64,000 bases of DNA from contig JAYJMM010000081.1 in assembly GCA_037349105.1 (NCBI GenBank), forward strand, positions 1,860,001 to 1,924,000. Reading direction: 5' to 3'. How positions within the stretch are numbered: the stretch's first letter is position 1; the number at the start of each line of letters is the position of its first letter. The position numbers were made by a program, and so were the translations under genes. Below, one piece after another: positions 53,801 through 63,700 of the stretch. Source of the DNA: Limnomonas spitsbergensis. Taxonomy: Eukaryota > Chlorophyta > Chlorophyceae > Chlamydomonadales. Under the pieces are notes generated by a model. It did not search any database, was not told where the DNA came from, and saw only the letters and a program-made list of their open reading frames with translations.

Positions 53801-56800
53801 AGCAAGGAAGGCGGCAGAGTCGCGTCCTGCTGCCAATTGGGCAGCAGCTGCTGAGGCTGAGCCAGCCAGCTGAAGCTGTTGCAGGAGTTCCGTGGCTCGT
53901 GATTGGTGCTGCTGAGCGGCAGCCGTTGCCGCCTGGAGCTGCAGCGACAAGGACAAGACTTCAGCCTTGAGGCTTGCAATGGCATTCTCCTGCGCCAACG
54001 ATGCCAGTAAGGCATCTCGACTGACTGTGCTATCGGTCCCTGCGTCTGCCTCCACCTGCTGCACCCGCTCTGAAAGGGCATCGACCTGAGAGCGGTAGGC
54101 CGACAGCCCCCCTGCTGCCGATGCAAGTTCAGCCTTCAGGAGCCGCTCCCGATCTGCGGAATCCTCCGCGTTGGCTGCCAGCTGTGCGAGCTGCCCTGCC
54201 TCAGTGGCGGCCGCCGTGGCTCTGGAATGAGCCGCTGCAAGGGCGGCGGCGATGTCGTTCGAGACCACTCTGGAGGATGCCAGCTCGGCGACGTAACGGG
54301 ACACCAAAGCTGCTTCGCGGGCAAGACCCTGATCAATTGCCAAGGCTTGGCTGGAGACCAGGGCTGTCAATGACGCCACACAAGGCGCTTCAGAAGGTTC
54401 TTTGAAGGGTTCTGCCGCAGCCATGCCGTCTGCCGCTGCACAGGCCTTAACCACGGCGACGGCCACGACGGTGTGCACCGCCGCAGCATCTGTTCGGTCA
54501 CGGGCCTGCTGCAACTCCTCCCGCAGCTGCAGAAGCTCCAGCCGGTGCATCTCCTGCTGCTCCTCCAGCTGGGACTGCAACAGAACTTTGGACACGGCCG
54601 CGGCCGCCAGAACATGCGCAGCGGTGGCGGCCTCCCTGGCGCGAGACTCCCTAGCCTCCAAAACCAGCTCCGTGACCCGCCCAGCCAGGAGCTGCGGGGA
54701 AGCGCCCAGCTCAGACAGCCAGCGGACCGCAGACAGGTCAGATGCCGGTAGAGGCCGCCCGGCGGCGCTGCGCAGCCAGGCGCCAGGGTCAGCTTCCGAG
54801 TCAGATGCCGCGGAGATTGAGAGCAGCACACCCACGCCGTCGTGAGGCAGCCAGGCAGCGGGCCAGGCAGCCAGCAAGGCGTCGACGGCTTCTGGATCCA
54901 GTCCTAGGACAGGCTCGCCATCGCCCTCCCAGTATCCCTGCTCCGGGACGTGGTCGGCTGTTGCATCCCCAATGGTGTTTGCCAGCACGGGGACCCGCGT
55001 CGATCTGGACAGCTGGGCGGCGGGCGGGCAGAGGGCGGCGGCCGGGCCGGCAGCGACAACCCGTCCGTGCAGCAGCGAGGTCACGAAGCGGTGCAAGGCC
55101 GCCGGGGGCAGTGCCAGGGAGACTGCCAGAGCCATGGGAAGTGCCTCAAGCAGGCACTGGCACAGGGAGGACCAAGCAGGCTGCCAGTCGGGACCCCCAT
55201 TATCATCAGTCCCCCCTGAGCGTCCACCGGGCCTGCCGCCGCTGCCGCCGCTGCCGCCGCTGCTGCCATACCCGAAAGGCCAGCCCGATCCAAATGCTGG
55301 CGGAGGCAGCGATGCCAGCCCCATGCCAATGATCTGATCATCAGTCACACGACTGTACATTGGAATATCATCCCTGCCCGGAGCATCGACCGTGGCATTC
55401 GCAGCGCCGGAGGCGGCGGCGGCAGCGTGAGGCCTGGGATCTGAGCTGGCAGGTGGGCTGAGGTCGACCGAGGTGGCTGCTGCTGCTGCTGCCTCAGGCG
55501 TTGGATCGGGGCCTGCAGAGGCGCGCCGCAAGACCTGCATCAGCTCGCGCTCCGACAGGAGCTTGGTGACGAAGGTGACGTCAGCCACGCTCATCTTGCC
55601 CTGCGATGCCAGCAGGCCGGAGATCGTCAGGCTGTGCCGGCTGCTTGCGGGAGCGGAGCGCGCTGCGCCTTGCAGCAAGGATAGCATGCCGGAGATTCTC
55701 AGATCGTCCGAGGGGCCGCTTCCTAGGGAGGCGTTTTCTGCTCCAGGCAGCCCGCGTGCACTGGCAGGCGCGGCCCCAGGGCTCGTGGGCGGTCCAGCAG
55801 AGGGCTCGTCCTGAGAAACGAGGGTGGGATGCAGGTGGGCATAGTGGACAGAGGGACATGCGCCTGGTCAGCACTGGGCGGAACAATCCATGGGCCAATA
55901 CGAGGGGCATACGCTTGATGACTTGCTAGGCCCACAGCCAGAGGAGTGGGGGGCAACCAGAAAGCAGGTGCTGCCTCAGCGGGTCAGACTCCGGGGCACG
56001 CCAAGATCTGAGATGTGTTCAGTCACTCAGATGCTCATACCAGTGCTAGAAAGGAGGCTCGCTTCAACAGCAGGCCAGAGCTTGCTAATTTATGAGCTGC
56101 GCTCATGTGCCTACACACCTGTGCACTACACCTTCCATGCGTGGCATCGCCACTTGGGCACAAGCTGCAAATCATCCAGACACTCTCTGGCTGCAACCAA
56201 AGTGTTTATTAGGCCGGTAACTTTATCGGTGTGTGCTAGTGTAGTGTCAGCACACCTCAGCTACAATATGGCTGCTTCACGGCATGCAGCTGACGGATTC
56301 TGGAGCAGCATGCCCCCCGCCCCTTGGGCTGCCAGCAGGTGGGACGTTGCGCACAAAGCACTGCTGATGCGCACCTGCAGTGCCAGAGGCGAGAGGCCCG
56401 TGTTGATGTATGAGGCCATGAGCGTGGACAGCACAAGGGTGGATTGGCCCAGGTACAAGAGGAGCAAGTAGCCCACCGCGTAGTCCTTGCGAAGCAGGGC
56501 CTCCAAGAAGAGTGTCCAGCGGTCGGGTAGCTACAGAGAAAGTAGGTGGTCGTTGGTAAGTTGAAGAAAGGAAGATTGACCCAGGTGCGAGACCAGTGAG
56601 CGGCCAACAGTGTAGGCTTTGCAAATGAGAGCCTCTCAAAAGAGTGACCTGCAGACGGAAGCTGCAGAGAAGGTGGATGGCAGAAGTAAAAGACAGGATG
56701 GACATAGGAAAGGACCCATGTGGTCGCGTGATATGTGTTTGCATTGCTGAACTGGCAAAGTCTCCTTGCATCATTCAGAACTCACAAGTAGATAACTGTT

Positions 56801-58058
56801 TTTAGTTTAGGGTGCTTCAGCTGCAGTACAGCTTCATCACTCAAGGTAAAACCGAACCCTTGAAACCCAGTCTTATGACCCACTTGCTTAAGTCCCGGTT
56901 TGGAAATGCCGGGGGCCGCACCGATGGGCACCTGAGCCCTTCCGAGGGCCGACCAGGAAGAGAGTCCGTCGACATCCGCCACATCTGCGTGTGAAGGATT
57001 AAACAAACAATTGGAGAGCATGAGTGGACAACGCTATCTGGAATGCTCTGTCTAATCTGGCCACTGGGCAGCCACCATCCGACCGATTGAGACCGGAAAT
57101 TGGGCTGCCGGCGAAAATTAGTCTTGATTTGGTCCCAATCTTTCCAGTAGTGGCTGCCATGCAGCCCCGAACGATTATCTGGCACACACTAAAATAAACA
57201 CTGCTCAAGCTCCCAAGGCAGGCTCCTGAGGCCCAGTGACGGCGACACAGCAGGACAGTATCCACAAAGCTTGACAATCCCATCAGAACACAGCAGGACA
57301 GGCCCAGCAGGACACAACAGGACAGTATCCACTGAGCAGGACTGTATCAGCAGGACACAGCAGGGCAGTATCCACTAAGCAGGACAGTATCCAGCATGAC
57401 ACGACAGGATAGTACCAGCAGAACAGGACCAGCAGCAGGACACAGCTTGACAGTGTGCACACAGCAGGACAGCACCAGCATGACTGTATCAGCAGGATAG
57501 TATGCACACAGCAGGACACAGCAGGACAGGACGTACGCAGCCGGGCAGACCCAGCAGGACACAGTGGGATATCGATGGACAGTACCTGCTTGCGGTTTTG
57601 ATGCAGAACGCTCTGGGTCTCTGGGAGGGGGATGCTGCCCAGATGAGGCTCTAGTCACAACTCCTCGGCCAAGCGCCTGCGATGCATGAGCGAGACAAGT
57701 GATGCCTCTTTACAGACGTGTGTCAGCTCAGTCAGAAAGCTTTTCAGCTGGAATCAACCCCTCTGGTCACACCCTTTAAGGACCTGCAAGCAGCGTCCAG
57801 ATCGAGGGGAAATTTCTGACCATGCTGGACAAACCACACTGTCCGTCCTGTTTGTGCCCTGAGCTCTGAACTTATGACCACCGCTTGTGACTTGAGCTAT
57901 AAGCAGTGATGAAATTGAGAGGTAACTGGAGTCCCCAACTACAGGAGGAGCTGTGTTTTCCCCCCCTGAGCCCACCGTGCCAAGCCCAACCGTCCCGAGC
58001 CCCTCACTTGCCTGACAGGTACGCCCGCACTCTTTCGTTTGAACAAAACTGTCCAGTA
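42962..58058 (-). CDS. Giant coiled-coil protein of unknown function, at least nine exons; 5' end unresolved
   Basis: Exons (minus): 58058-58008 (tentative), 56530-56375, 55810-51005, 50652-50461, 50098-49973, 48666-48499, 47872-47609, 46374-45604, 44869-42962. Every listed junction is phase 0 with GT donor and AG acceptor, giving 2,744 aa from the large exon to the stop plus 69 codons upstream. I do not recognise the family. The 56530-56375 exon encodes LPDRWTLFLEALLRKDYAVG then a hydrophobic stretch (YLLLLYLGQSTLVLSTLMA) that may be helical repeat or membrane. The large exon is Ala/Glu/Leu/Ser coiled coil with internal repeats; the later exons are low-complexity Ser/Pro/Asp-rich and finally Gly/Ser/Ala-rich with a basic C-terminal tail. 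A cytoskeletal, basal-body or Golgi scaffold would fit such a layout, but nothing in the sequence decides it. Linking all exons into one gene rests on strand, phase and lack of an intervening start or stop. Confidence 0.7.
44880..45603. other. Last intron of the giant gene
   Basis: Telomere-like strings near 44888 and 45170, and a cluster of TACCGTA/TACCGGT motifs at 45210-45450. Copies of the exon 46374-45604 donor edge are not evident here. Confidence 0.5.
46380..47030 (-). repeat. 49-bp tandem array, about 13 units, repeating the acceptor and start of exon 46374-45604
   Basis: In transcript sense each unit reads CCCCCCACTGCTTTGTGCAG then ACCTCGACGAAACTGCCCTC, TTGCTCCTC. The real exon starts TTTGTGCAG then ACCACAACGCCC at 46374. 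So every unit repeats the full polypyrimidine tract, CAG and an exon-like start. Open frames in all directions (QSSGGEEQEGSF, CSSPPLLCADLD) are artefacts. Confidence 0.95.
47031..47608. other. Intron of the giant gene upstream of the 49-bp array
   Basis: No repeats or exons that I can support. Confidence 0.45.
47960..48110 (+). repeat. Diverged retroelement tail fragment
   Basis: GTCAATGACGTGCTAAAAAA, ATGCTCGGTCAAGTGGGCGC and AGAGGGGCAGAAGAACTAAAAGAGG resemble the inverse-oriented tail and its pyrimidine-rich leader. Inside an intron of the giant gene. Confidence 0.5.
48690..49340 (-). repeat. About 60-bp repeats with telomere-like AGGGTTTAGG and exon-edge copies
   Basis: CAACACCTGCTAAGGATGAG-GGTTT-GG and GTTTGGGCCTGC recur about every 60 bp between 48715 and 49130. 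They resemble the acceptor region of exon 48666-48499 (ACCTGTGGAGGATAAG). At 49205-49335 a 52-bp unit (TTAGGGTTTATGCCTAATCC, CTATGGGTGCCG) repeats three times. Confidence 0.7.
49432..49580. repeat. Dispersed repeat family B, full copy
   Basis: GGTTCCATGTTCCTGCTCCC, CTCACATAGG, CACCATGGTCCAGGCTGTGC, ATTCCCTGCCAGCCCC, GGGCGTTCAGCAGGGTCCAG, CGGGTATGCAC. Related copies: 30250-30390 (same strand) and 59525-59650 (inverted), with short end fragments at 10445-10475 and 30875-30915. Confidence 0.8.
51005..55810 (-). CDS. 1,602-codon coiled-coil exon of the giant protein gene
   Basis: Open from acceptor TTTCTCAG at 55811 to donor CAG/GTGGGA at 51005. The N-terminal third is mixed Ser/Pro/Ala with a short Gly/Ser run (GSSGGSGGSGGRPGG). 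From about 54650 on it is heptad-like (for example LEEQQEMHRLELLQLREELQ). Region 53690-52300 has eight 56-residue repeats (ALSEARL-EELSTS-A-LS type). Region about 52160-51960 is an Ala/Gly linker. Region about 51690-51300 has 28-residue repeats (ELSMLRGMH-SAQAQNSELNA). The frame runs past the donor to 50804, but the following G-rich stretch is intron-like and the next exon continues in phase, so the exon end at 51005 is preferred. The long plus-strand frame at 51576-53111 is its antisense shadow. Confidence 0.9.
51300..51690 (-). repeat. Coding repeat: 28-residue (84-bp) units, four heptads each
   Basis: Four to five units of the type ELSMLRGMHVSTQAQNSELN-A-ASS-TD, again a multiple of seven residues. 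Near-identical DNA (CACGCAGCATCGACAGCTCA, TCCGTG) repeats every 84 bp on the plus strand. Confidence 0.88.
52300..53690 (-). repeat. Coding repeat: eight 56-residue (168-bp) units, exactly eight heptads each
   Basis: Units begin ALSNSRLIEEL, ALSEARLVEEL, AQSEARLSEQL, ALSEACLREEL, GLSEARLSEGL, ALSEARLGDEL (twice, almost identical in DNA, TTCAACGTTG at 52611 and 52779), ALSKVCLSEEL, then a shortened ninth. The length is kept at 56 residues, so insertions preserved coiled-coil register. Confidence 0.9.
56520..56660 (-). repeat. Diverged upstream copy of exon 56530-56375 acceptor region
   Basis: CTTCTCTGCAG then CTTCCGTCTGC at about 56650-56665 mirrors TTTCTCTGTAG then CTACCCGACCGC at 56530, and CACCTGGGTCAATC at about 56575-56590 mirrors TACCTGGGCCAATC inside the exon. 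The duplication is old and its frame is broken. Confidence 0.6.
57270..57570. repeat. Irregular CAGCAGGACAGTATCCA-type minisatellite
   Basis: About 18 units of 15-20 bp in the intron between 56530 and 58008. No coding content. Confidence 0.8.
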
Positions 58059-58284
58059 CTGAGGAAGCTCGTCTGTGGCTATTAGCATGTTGATTTCCTC
58101 CTCCTGCTGATTGCGGTCGAAGGTTGAACGAGCGCAATGCTACGGCCGCTCGTCGAACAGTGAACGTGGCACTGCAGAAAGTGACAAAAGAGAACGAGAA
58201 TTTCGACAGTGTGCAAACTACGGCAGCGGTGCAAAAGAGTTTGAATGAAATGCACAAGCCAGCCGCTGCCGGTATCTATTCGGT

Positions 58285-58345
58285 ACTCACCCGTTGGACA
58301 GCTTGCTGTCATGGTGGACGGCCCGCGCGTCTGGATATAGAAATA
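58285..58345 (-). other. Possible additional 5' exon of the giant gene
   Basis: Between acceptor-like TATATCCAG and a strong donor GG/GTGAGT lies a stretch of about 48 nt. Its phase does not fit exon 58058-58008 as I read that one, so I record it only as a candidate. Confidence 0.25.
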
Positions 58346-58449
58346 CGAGGCTTAAATCTAGTGGTTTATGCTTTTGAATGCAATTTTGGAGTTGAGTTAC
58401 CTTCCAACACGCTGCCTGTCGGCATCTTCAATAGCTGACTTTCAACCTG

Positions 58450-60620
58450 TATCCAGCTGTGGGCTCTTAAATGCTCAGTTAGCTACCATGCCAAGATGTC
58501 ATATGCGAAAGGGGAAGGTGGGGGACTTAACAAGGGCAGATTACTGTAGTTGCTTGATCACCAATTCCGAGTTTCGAATTTCTTGTACAGGTAGCGGAAA
58601 GTGGCCGAGGCTCCATGGCCGAGACAGGCTTGCGATCTCCCCAGATTGCGAAGGTGCAGGAGCCAGGAGTAGGGGTAACGGTTCGGAACAGGGCCAATCC
58701 ACATTGTTCAGGACGGTCCAGGGAGGATGTCAGCCTTCTCGCCCATCATTCGCATCAATGCCGTCGTGCAAGGAACCGAGCATGCCTACATATTTAGAGA
58801 AACAAGTAATCGTAAACGATAGCAGTGCATGAGATCGTGTTCATTGGGAGGGAGCTTCAGAGGTAACATGCTGCTGTGACGGCCAATCTCTCCAACAACA
58901 TGTCCTTCTGAGCCCGCTTCCCATGCCAGAAGAGTTTACTGCTATTCTATATCACTCTGCAATGGCCTGCCCCTTCCGCCGGTCAACCTGCCTGACAACT
59001 AGTATCCAAGTACTCAGGTATCAGCATCCAGGGTCAGAACCTTGCCCAAATGTATTGGAAATTCATACTCTCGCCAGCGTGGTCAGGTGAGCCAACTGTT
59101 TATATGTTCTTGCCCCCTGTTTCCCCCGTATTTGTCACTAGCCAGTCACAGATATCTAAAATCACCGCTTCCCTCAAGGAAGCGACCAGCCGCACCCAGG
59201 AAACTCCGCCATCGCTGCGCCCTGCAGCCTTTCTGACAAACAAAGGGAGGCTTGGCCCTGGGTGATCAAGCACTTGTACCTAGGCTATCTGGTGCCGCAT
59301 GGCGCATGCCAGCACATGCAGTACGCTGTTGTCTTTCTTTGAGGCAAAGTAGAGCCCTCTCCTCTGCCTTGAAGCTGGCCGGTCATGTTTGCTCCTTTTA
59401 ATCAGAATCCCTGCATGCGGCATTTGCTGCAGATTCTACCACAGCTTAAAGCGGGCCCAGAGGTGTAACATTATTGACATGGATTCCCAGTCCATCATCC
59501 ATACCTCATCATTTTAGAACAGTACATGACTACATACCCGCCCACTATGCCCTGCTGAACGCTCGGCTGTGTGGGGCTGGCAGGGGATGACTAAGCTCAA
59601 TTCCAGCTACCATGCACAGCCTGGGCCATGGTGCAGCCATGCCATCATCCATATCTCGTCTGCACACCCCGATTTTAATACACTTTCAGCTCCGACTCAA
59701 CCCTCCACCACCTGTACCCTCCAGCATGCCTAGTTTAGGGTTTGTGGCACATACCCATTCCTACAGCCTTTCCTCTGGCCTTTACTTCCTTACCTTTTTT
59801 CCTCCCAACCAGGCAGGACGAGAGCCCACAGGCAGGGGTGGGAGGCCCTGGTTTTGTGCAACTTGTAGTTGAGCTTTTTGAAGGCTAGTCTCTTCAGGGT
59901 CAGGGGATACGGTTTGCCCAACCTGTGTTATTTTTGTTTGGTGGGTGACCTTGCTATTTTTTCTTTCCCCTTGTGCCTTCTCCTTGACTTTCCTACCTGG
60001 CTTTTTGTTTGCCGGCGTGGCTGAGCTTCATTTCAGCGGAGGGGGGAGGGTACCCATCAGTGGGTAGGCCTTGAAGGCTGGTAAACATGAGAAGAATCGA
60101 GCCACTTCGATTGGATATGGGAGGGTGGTACACAGGAAAGCCCAGGGTGGGGGGGGTAGGATATGAGGATGCCAGATTTTTTTCATTTTGCAGGACACGA
60201 GTAGTGGGATGGGAAGGCGCAGGACCCCCAAGTTGGACCAAGGATAGCAGTGCACATGGGTCAATGACGCCTCCTTCACTGTAACGTTCATGACCATCAG
60301 GGGCAAACCCGCTTGAAGGTCGTTCGGGGCCGCTCGGCTTAAATGATGAGAGTTCCAATTTTTAAAAAGTGTTAAGTAGGGGTCAAAACCTGGATTGTTC
60401 GCAAGCCACATAATCGTAGTATAATCCGGTAAGGGGGTGGAGCTGTCAGCTCATGCAGTCGGGGGATTTCTTGACACCTCTTCCTGTCGGCTGTAGGACG
60501 CACACTTTTGTTCATGGCTGAGTGATCCTCCTCATTGGATAGATAAAAGGCCACACATAAATGTATTTGTTCATACCAGGGTTCATACCGTAATGCTACC
60601 TCTTGTTATCCCACTCATAG
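58450..60620. other. Intergenic or 5' region with dispersed repeats
   Basis: Tail copy (GCGGGCCCAGAGGTGTAACA, TTATTGAC) at 59450-59480 (+); inverted family-B copy at 59525-59650; a 95-bp repeat at 59938-60040 (CTTTCCCCTTGTGCC, TTTTTGTTTGCCGGCGTGGC) shared with 30758-30850. No gene recognised. Confidence 0.6.
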
Positions 60621-60814
60621 GTAGGGCGTGACATTACCAGATGCATGCAAGGTCCCTCATAAATCATTTTGCCTCAGTTTAGGAAGGAAAGCTGCAAGCA
60701 ACATCAAGAAGTGTGAGGACCACGTATGTATAAATTACAATGATGGCCCACATCAGGCAGCTATGCGAAACTGCTTAAGCCTTTCAGTTCACCCAGGTTT
60801 GGAACTTCCGACAC

Positions 60815-61045
60815 CACCTAGGGCCGCAATACGGAATTGCGAAGACCACTGGCTTTTTCAGACTCTACATACGGCCACCATACGAAAGTGCGAAGGCCAC
60901 TGTCGATGCCCCCACACATGGCCGCAATAAGAATTTTGCCAACCATAGTTCAGGCCCTGCACAAGGCCAAACACGAATATACCACAGAGCGCCCATGCGG
61001 CCGAGCCTTTTTGAGCAGGGCCCAAAGGTGTAACGTCATTGACGA
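60815..61045. repeat. Degenerate ATACGAAATTGC repeat and a retroelement tail copy
   Basis: CAATACGGAATTGCGAAGAC, CCATACGAAAGTGCGAAGGC and later CAATACGAAGTTGCTAGAAC and CAATACGAGATTGCTAGGAC (to 61230) are diverged units. A clean tail (GCCCATGCGGCCGAGCCTTT, TTGAGCAGGGCCCAAAGGTG, TAACGTCATTGAC) sits at 60988-61042. Confidence 0.7.
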
Positions 61046-61389
61046 ATATACTAGAGAACTACGCTGCCACTCATGGGTGCAAACTGCATCATCCACACCG
61101 TCAAGCTGCAATACGAAGTTGCTAGAACCACAGTTCCCGACCTGCATCAGACCGCATTTCGTTGCTGCTAGAGAGAAACTCAAGGCCCACATAATAAGGC
61201 CGCAATACGAGATTGCTAGGACCACAGGTACACAAACACGACGGCTGCTCCCTCAGCTGCAGGGAGACAAAAACGATGGCAAGATAATAGACAACATAAG
61301 GGAAGCCAGGGATATGGCTGCAGATAGCAGAAAGAAAAATAGCACAAACAGGGAAGGAAAGCCCCTGCACATCTGGTACTGTTTGAGTA

Positions 61390-61830
61390 CAGCAGGCAAT
61401 ATCCCTGAGGTACAAGTGGCTCAACCCTTAAGCCTGATGTACAGGGGTAATCTACCATGGACCCTGAGGTACAGGGGCTGAACCCTCATGACAAACACGC
61501 CAGCATATGCGGGGTAGGTGGACGAGTTGGGGATAAGGCACAGGGGGGGAGGGGGGGGGCAACCTTGCTCCCTTCAGTATAGGCAGCTCAATCCACAACA
61601 CGTAACAGGGGGAGCCATAACCCGCAAGTGAAGGGCGGTCTCCATTCTGAGGAGCAGGGGGGTCAACCCTATTGTGAGGGCGCTCCGCGCTTTAGAGGAC
61701 TATTGGGAAAAAGTTGCCCCCACCTTAAGTACCCTCAGGTACAGGAGGGCTGAACCCTCAAGTGCTGGAGGGCTAAACCCCTCAGGTACAGGAGGGCTAG
61801 ACACTCAGGTCCAGCCCTCAACCCGTACAA
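61390..61830. repeat. CCTCAGGTACAGGAGGGCTGAACC repeats
   Basis: About six units of 25-30 bp, irregular, probably within the last gene's introns. Minus strand gives GGTTCAGCCCTCCTGTACCT. Confidence 0.7.
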
Positions 61831-61904
61831 AGCCTAAAAGCGACAACAGGCAGGAATGTGCAACCGAGCATACAAATGGGCATGCCCAGCAGAATAGACT
61901 GGGC

Positions 61905-62080
61905 ATGCCTTAGAGCCACGCCGAAAGCGAATGTATGCGGAGCCCATGAGGGCCTCCGGAAGACAAACAGGCGGATGAGCTCTTTGTGGTGCTTCTGCTG
62001 ACTTGCTGGTTCCCCCACCTTGTCGTGCTCCACCTTGTTTCCATTCGCATAATAGCATGCCTTGACGAGCTCCTCGAAGC
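61905..62080 (-). other. Possible exon sequence of the right-edge gene
   Basis: A minus frame reads EELVKACYYANGNK followed by GTGGAG, then stays open through QQKHHKELIRLFVFRRP. I could not connect it in phase to the exon at 63374-63495 and give it low confidence. Confidence 0.25.
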
Positions 62081-62094
62081 CAAAGACAAATCAC

Positions 62095-62475
62095 AAAGGG
62101 AGTCCTTTGTGCTAGTACTCCTCTCCGCACTGCCCCTGCCCTCTGAACGCTCAGAACTGACAGAGCATAGGAGGCAAGGGGAGGAGTACCAACTAGCACA
62201 CCTTGGTCACATTCTTCTTCCCACTGCCCCTGCCCCATGAACGCTCAGGACTGACGGGCCAGATGAAGCAATGGGAGGGGTACTAACTAGCACACCTTGG
62301 TCACACTCCTCTCCCCACTGCTGTGTGCTGACAGCCTGGCACAGGGGTCTCTATTTGTGGTCGTCCTTGCTTCCCCTGTCATGCCATGCCTCACCACTCT
62401 GCCAGTCACTCCTCATCAATACTCCTCTCCCCACTGCTGTGTGCTGACAGCCTGGCACATGGGTATTTATTTGTG
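62095..62475. repeat. About 110-120-bp duplications (CTCCTCTCCCCACTGCTGTG)
   Basis: CACACCTTGGTCACA with CCCACTGC and GAACGCTCAGGACTGAC recur two to three times, and TGCTGACAGCCTGGCACA twice. At 62545-62670 and 62880 a further string GAGGCAGCGAGTGCTCAAGC occurs three times. Confidence 0.75.
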
Positions 62476-63129
62476 CCCGTCCTTGCTTCCCCTGTCTTGC
62501 TTTGCCTCACCACTCCACCAGGCACTCCTCATCAATATCTGCGAGCAACGAGGCAGCGAGTGCTCAAGCAAGCAAGTAAGAAGTAAACAAGAAAGAAGTA
62601 TGAACTATGTGTGGTTTCCAATATCTGCGGGCAACAAGGCAGCGAGTGCTCAAGCAAGCAAGTAAGAAGTAAGACCTACATGTGGTTTCCAATCCTTCGT
62701 GATGTTTGACGGATCCCTAGGTATAGGCGATTAGACCTGCCCATACGGGATAAGCACGTTCTTCCCCGTGTCATTGCGATAGTGTATCAATCACTCGACG
62801 GTACCTCGGTAATCTTTTGCGATTTCCCTCACGACCAGCTACGGCATTTCACGCCGAGAGGTTTTACCAATGGTTCACACGAGGCAGCGAGTGCTCAAGC
62901 AAGCAGCATACGCAGATTCCCCTATCACTTCAAACCATTACTCAATTCAAGCTCCTGGCCCCAAAGGAAGGATCAAAAGGCATATTTTCAAATCCCATCG
63001 ACTTCTCTTCAACCGCCCCCTGCACAGATACACACATTTCGACATACCCCTTCCTCCTTCCCCCCATGCAAAAATCCCAACATACCTCCTCTCCCCCCCC
63101 CCTGAGCACACATTTCATCGCATACAGTC

Positions 63130-63240
63130 ACCCCCCCTCCCCCTTCAGGTGCTGTCACTAAAAACCCTTTGGGTGCTGTTACTAAAAACTTTCAGGTGCT
63201 GTTACTAAAAACCCTTCAGGGGCTGTTACTAAAACCCGAT
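63130..63240. repeat. 26-bp repeat GGTGCTGTTACTAAAAACCC, 4 copies
   Basis: Four units between 63148 and 63235 immediately left of the 63374-63495 exon's intron start. Confidence 0.8.
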
Positions 63241-63373
63241 GACAGAACTCCCCGGGACCACTTCAGAGAGCACTCGTGTTGTTCGTGGACGCAGGTCCCC
63301 ACCCTAGGCCTCATACAGCGAACCGTAAACAAAACAACCGGAATACGAATCCGTGCTGCCCTCGGACCCTCAC

Positions 63374-63495
63374 CTGAGCACGTCTGCTTGCCCTGCTTGC
63401 TCAGGTCCATCCGCTTGGCTGCTATGATGCCGTCAAGCGCACCGCCCAAGCTAAGACGGTTCGCACTCAAGAAATTGTACAGCAGGTCCACTAGT
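63374..63495 (-). CDS. Internal exon of an unidentified gene entering from the right edge
   Basis: 122 nt between acceptor CACACCCAG and donor TCAG/GTGAGG, encoding LVDLLYNFLSANRLSLGGAL then DGIIAAKRMDLSKQGKQTCS (entry phase 2, exit phase 1). The composition is that of a folded alpha-helical protein rather than repeat translation. I do not recognise the family. A weaker donor-like end (CTTTCAAG/GTATGC) near 63972 may belong to its upstream exon. Confidence 0.55.
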
Positions 63496-63499
63496 CTGG

Positions 63500-63700
63500 G
63501 TGTGAGGGGGGGGAAAGGGGGCCAGGTTAGAAATAGGGAGATGGGGGGCACTACTGCCACTACTGATAGTCAATCCACTCGGGTGTGAGGGAAAGGAAAG
63601 GGGGCAAGGTCAGGGATAGGGAAATGGGGACCCGAGATAGGGAGATGGGGGGCACTACTGCCACTACCGGTAGTCAATCCACTCGGTTATATAACAGCTG
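63500..63700. repeat. About 100-bp duplication next to the right-edge exon
   Basis: GTGTGAGGG-GGGAAAGGGGGC, AGGGAGATGGGGGGCACTACTGCCAC and AGTCAATCCACTCGG occur at 63500-63585 and 63585-63690. The first part repeats the exon's acceptor-side intron sequence. Confidence 0.7.
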
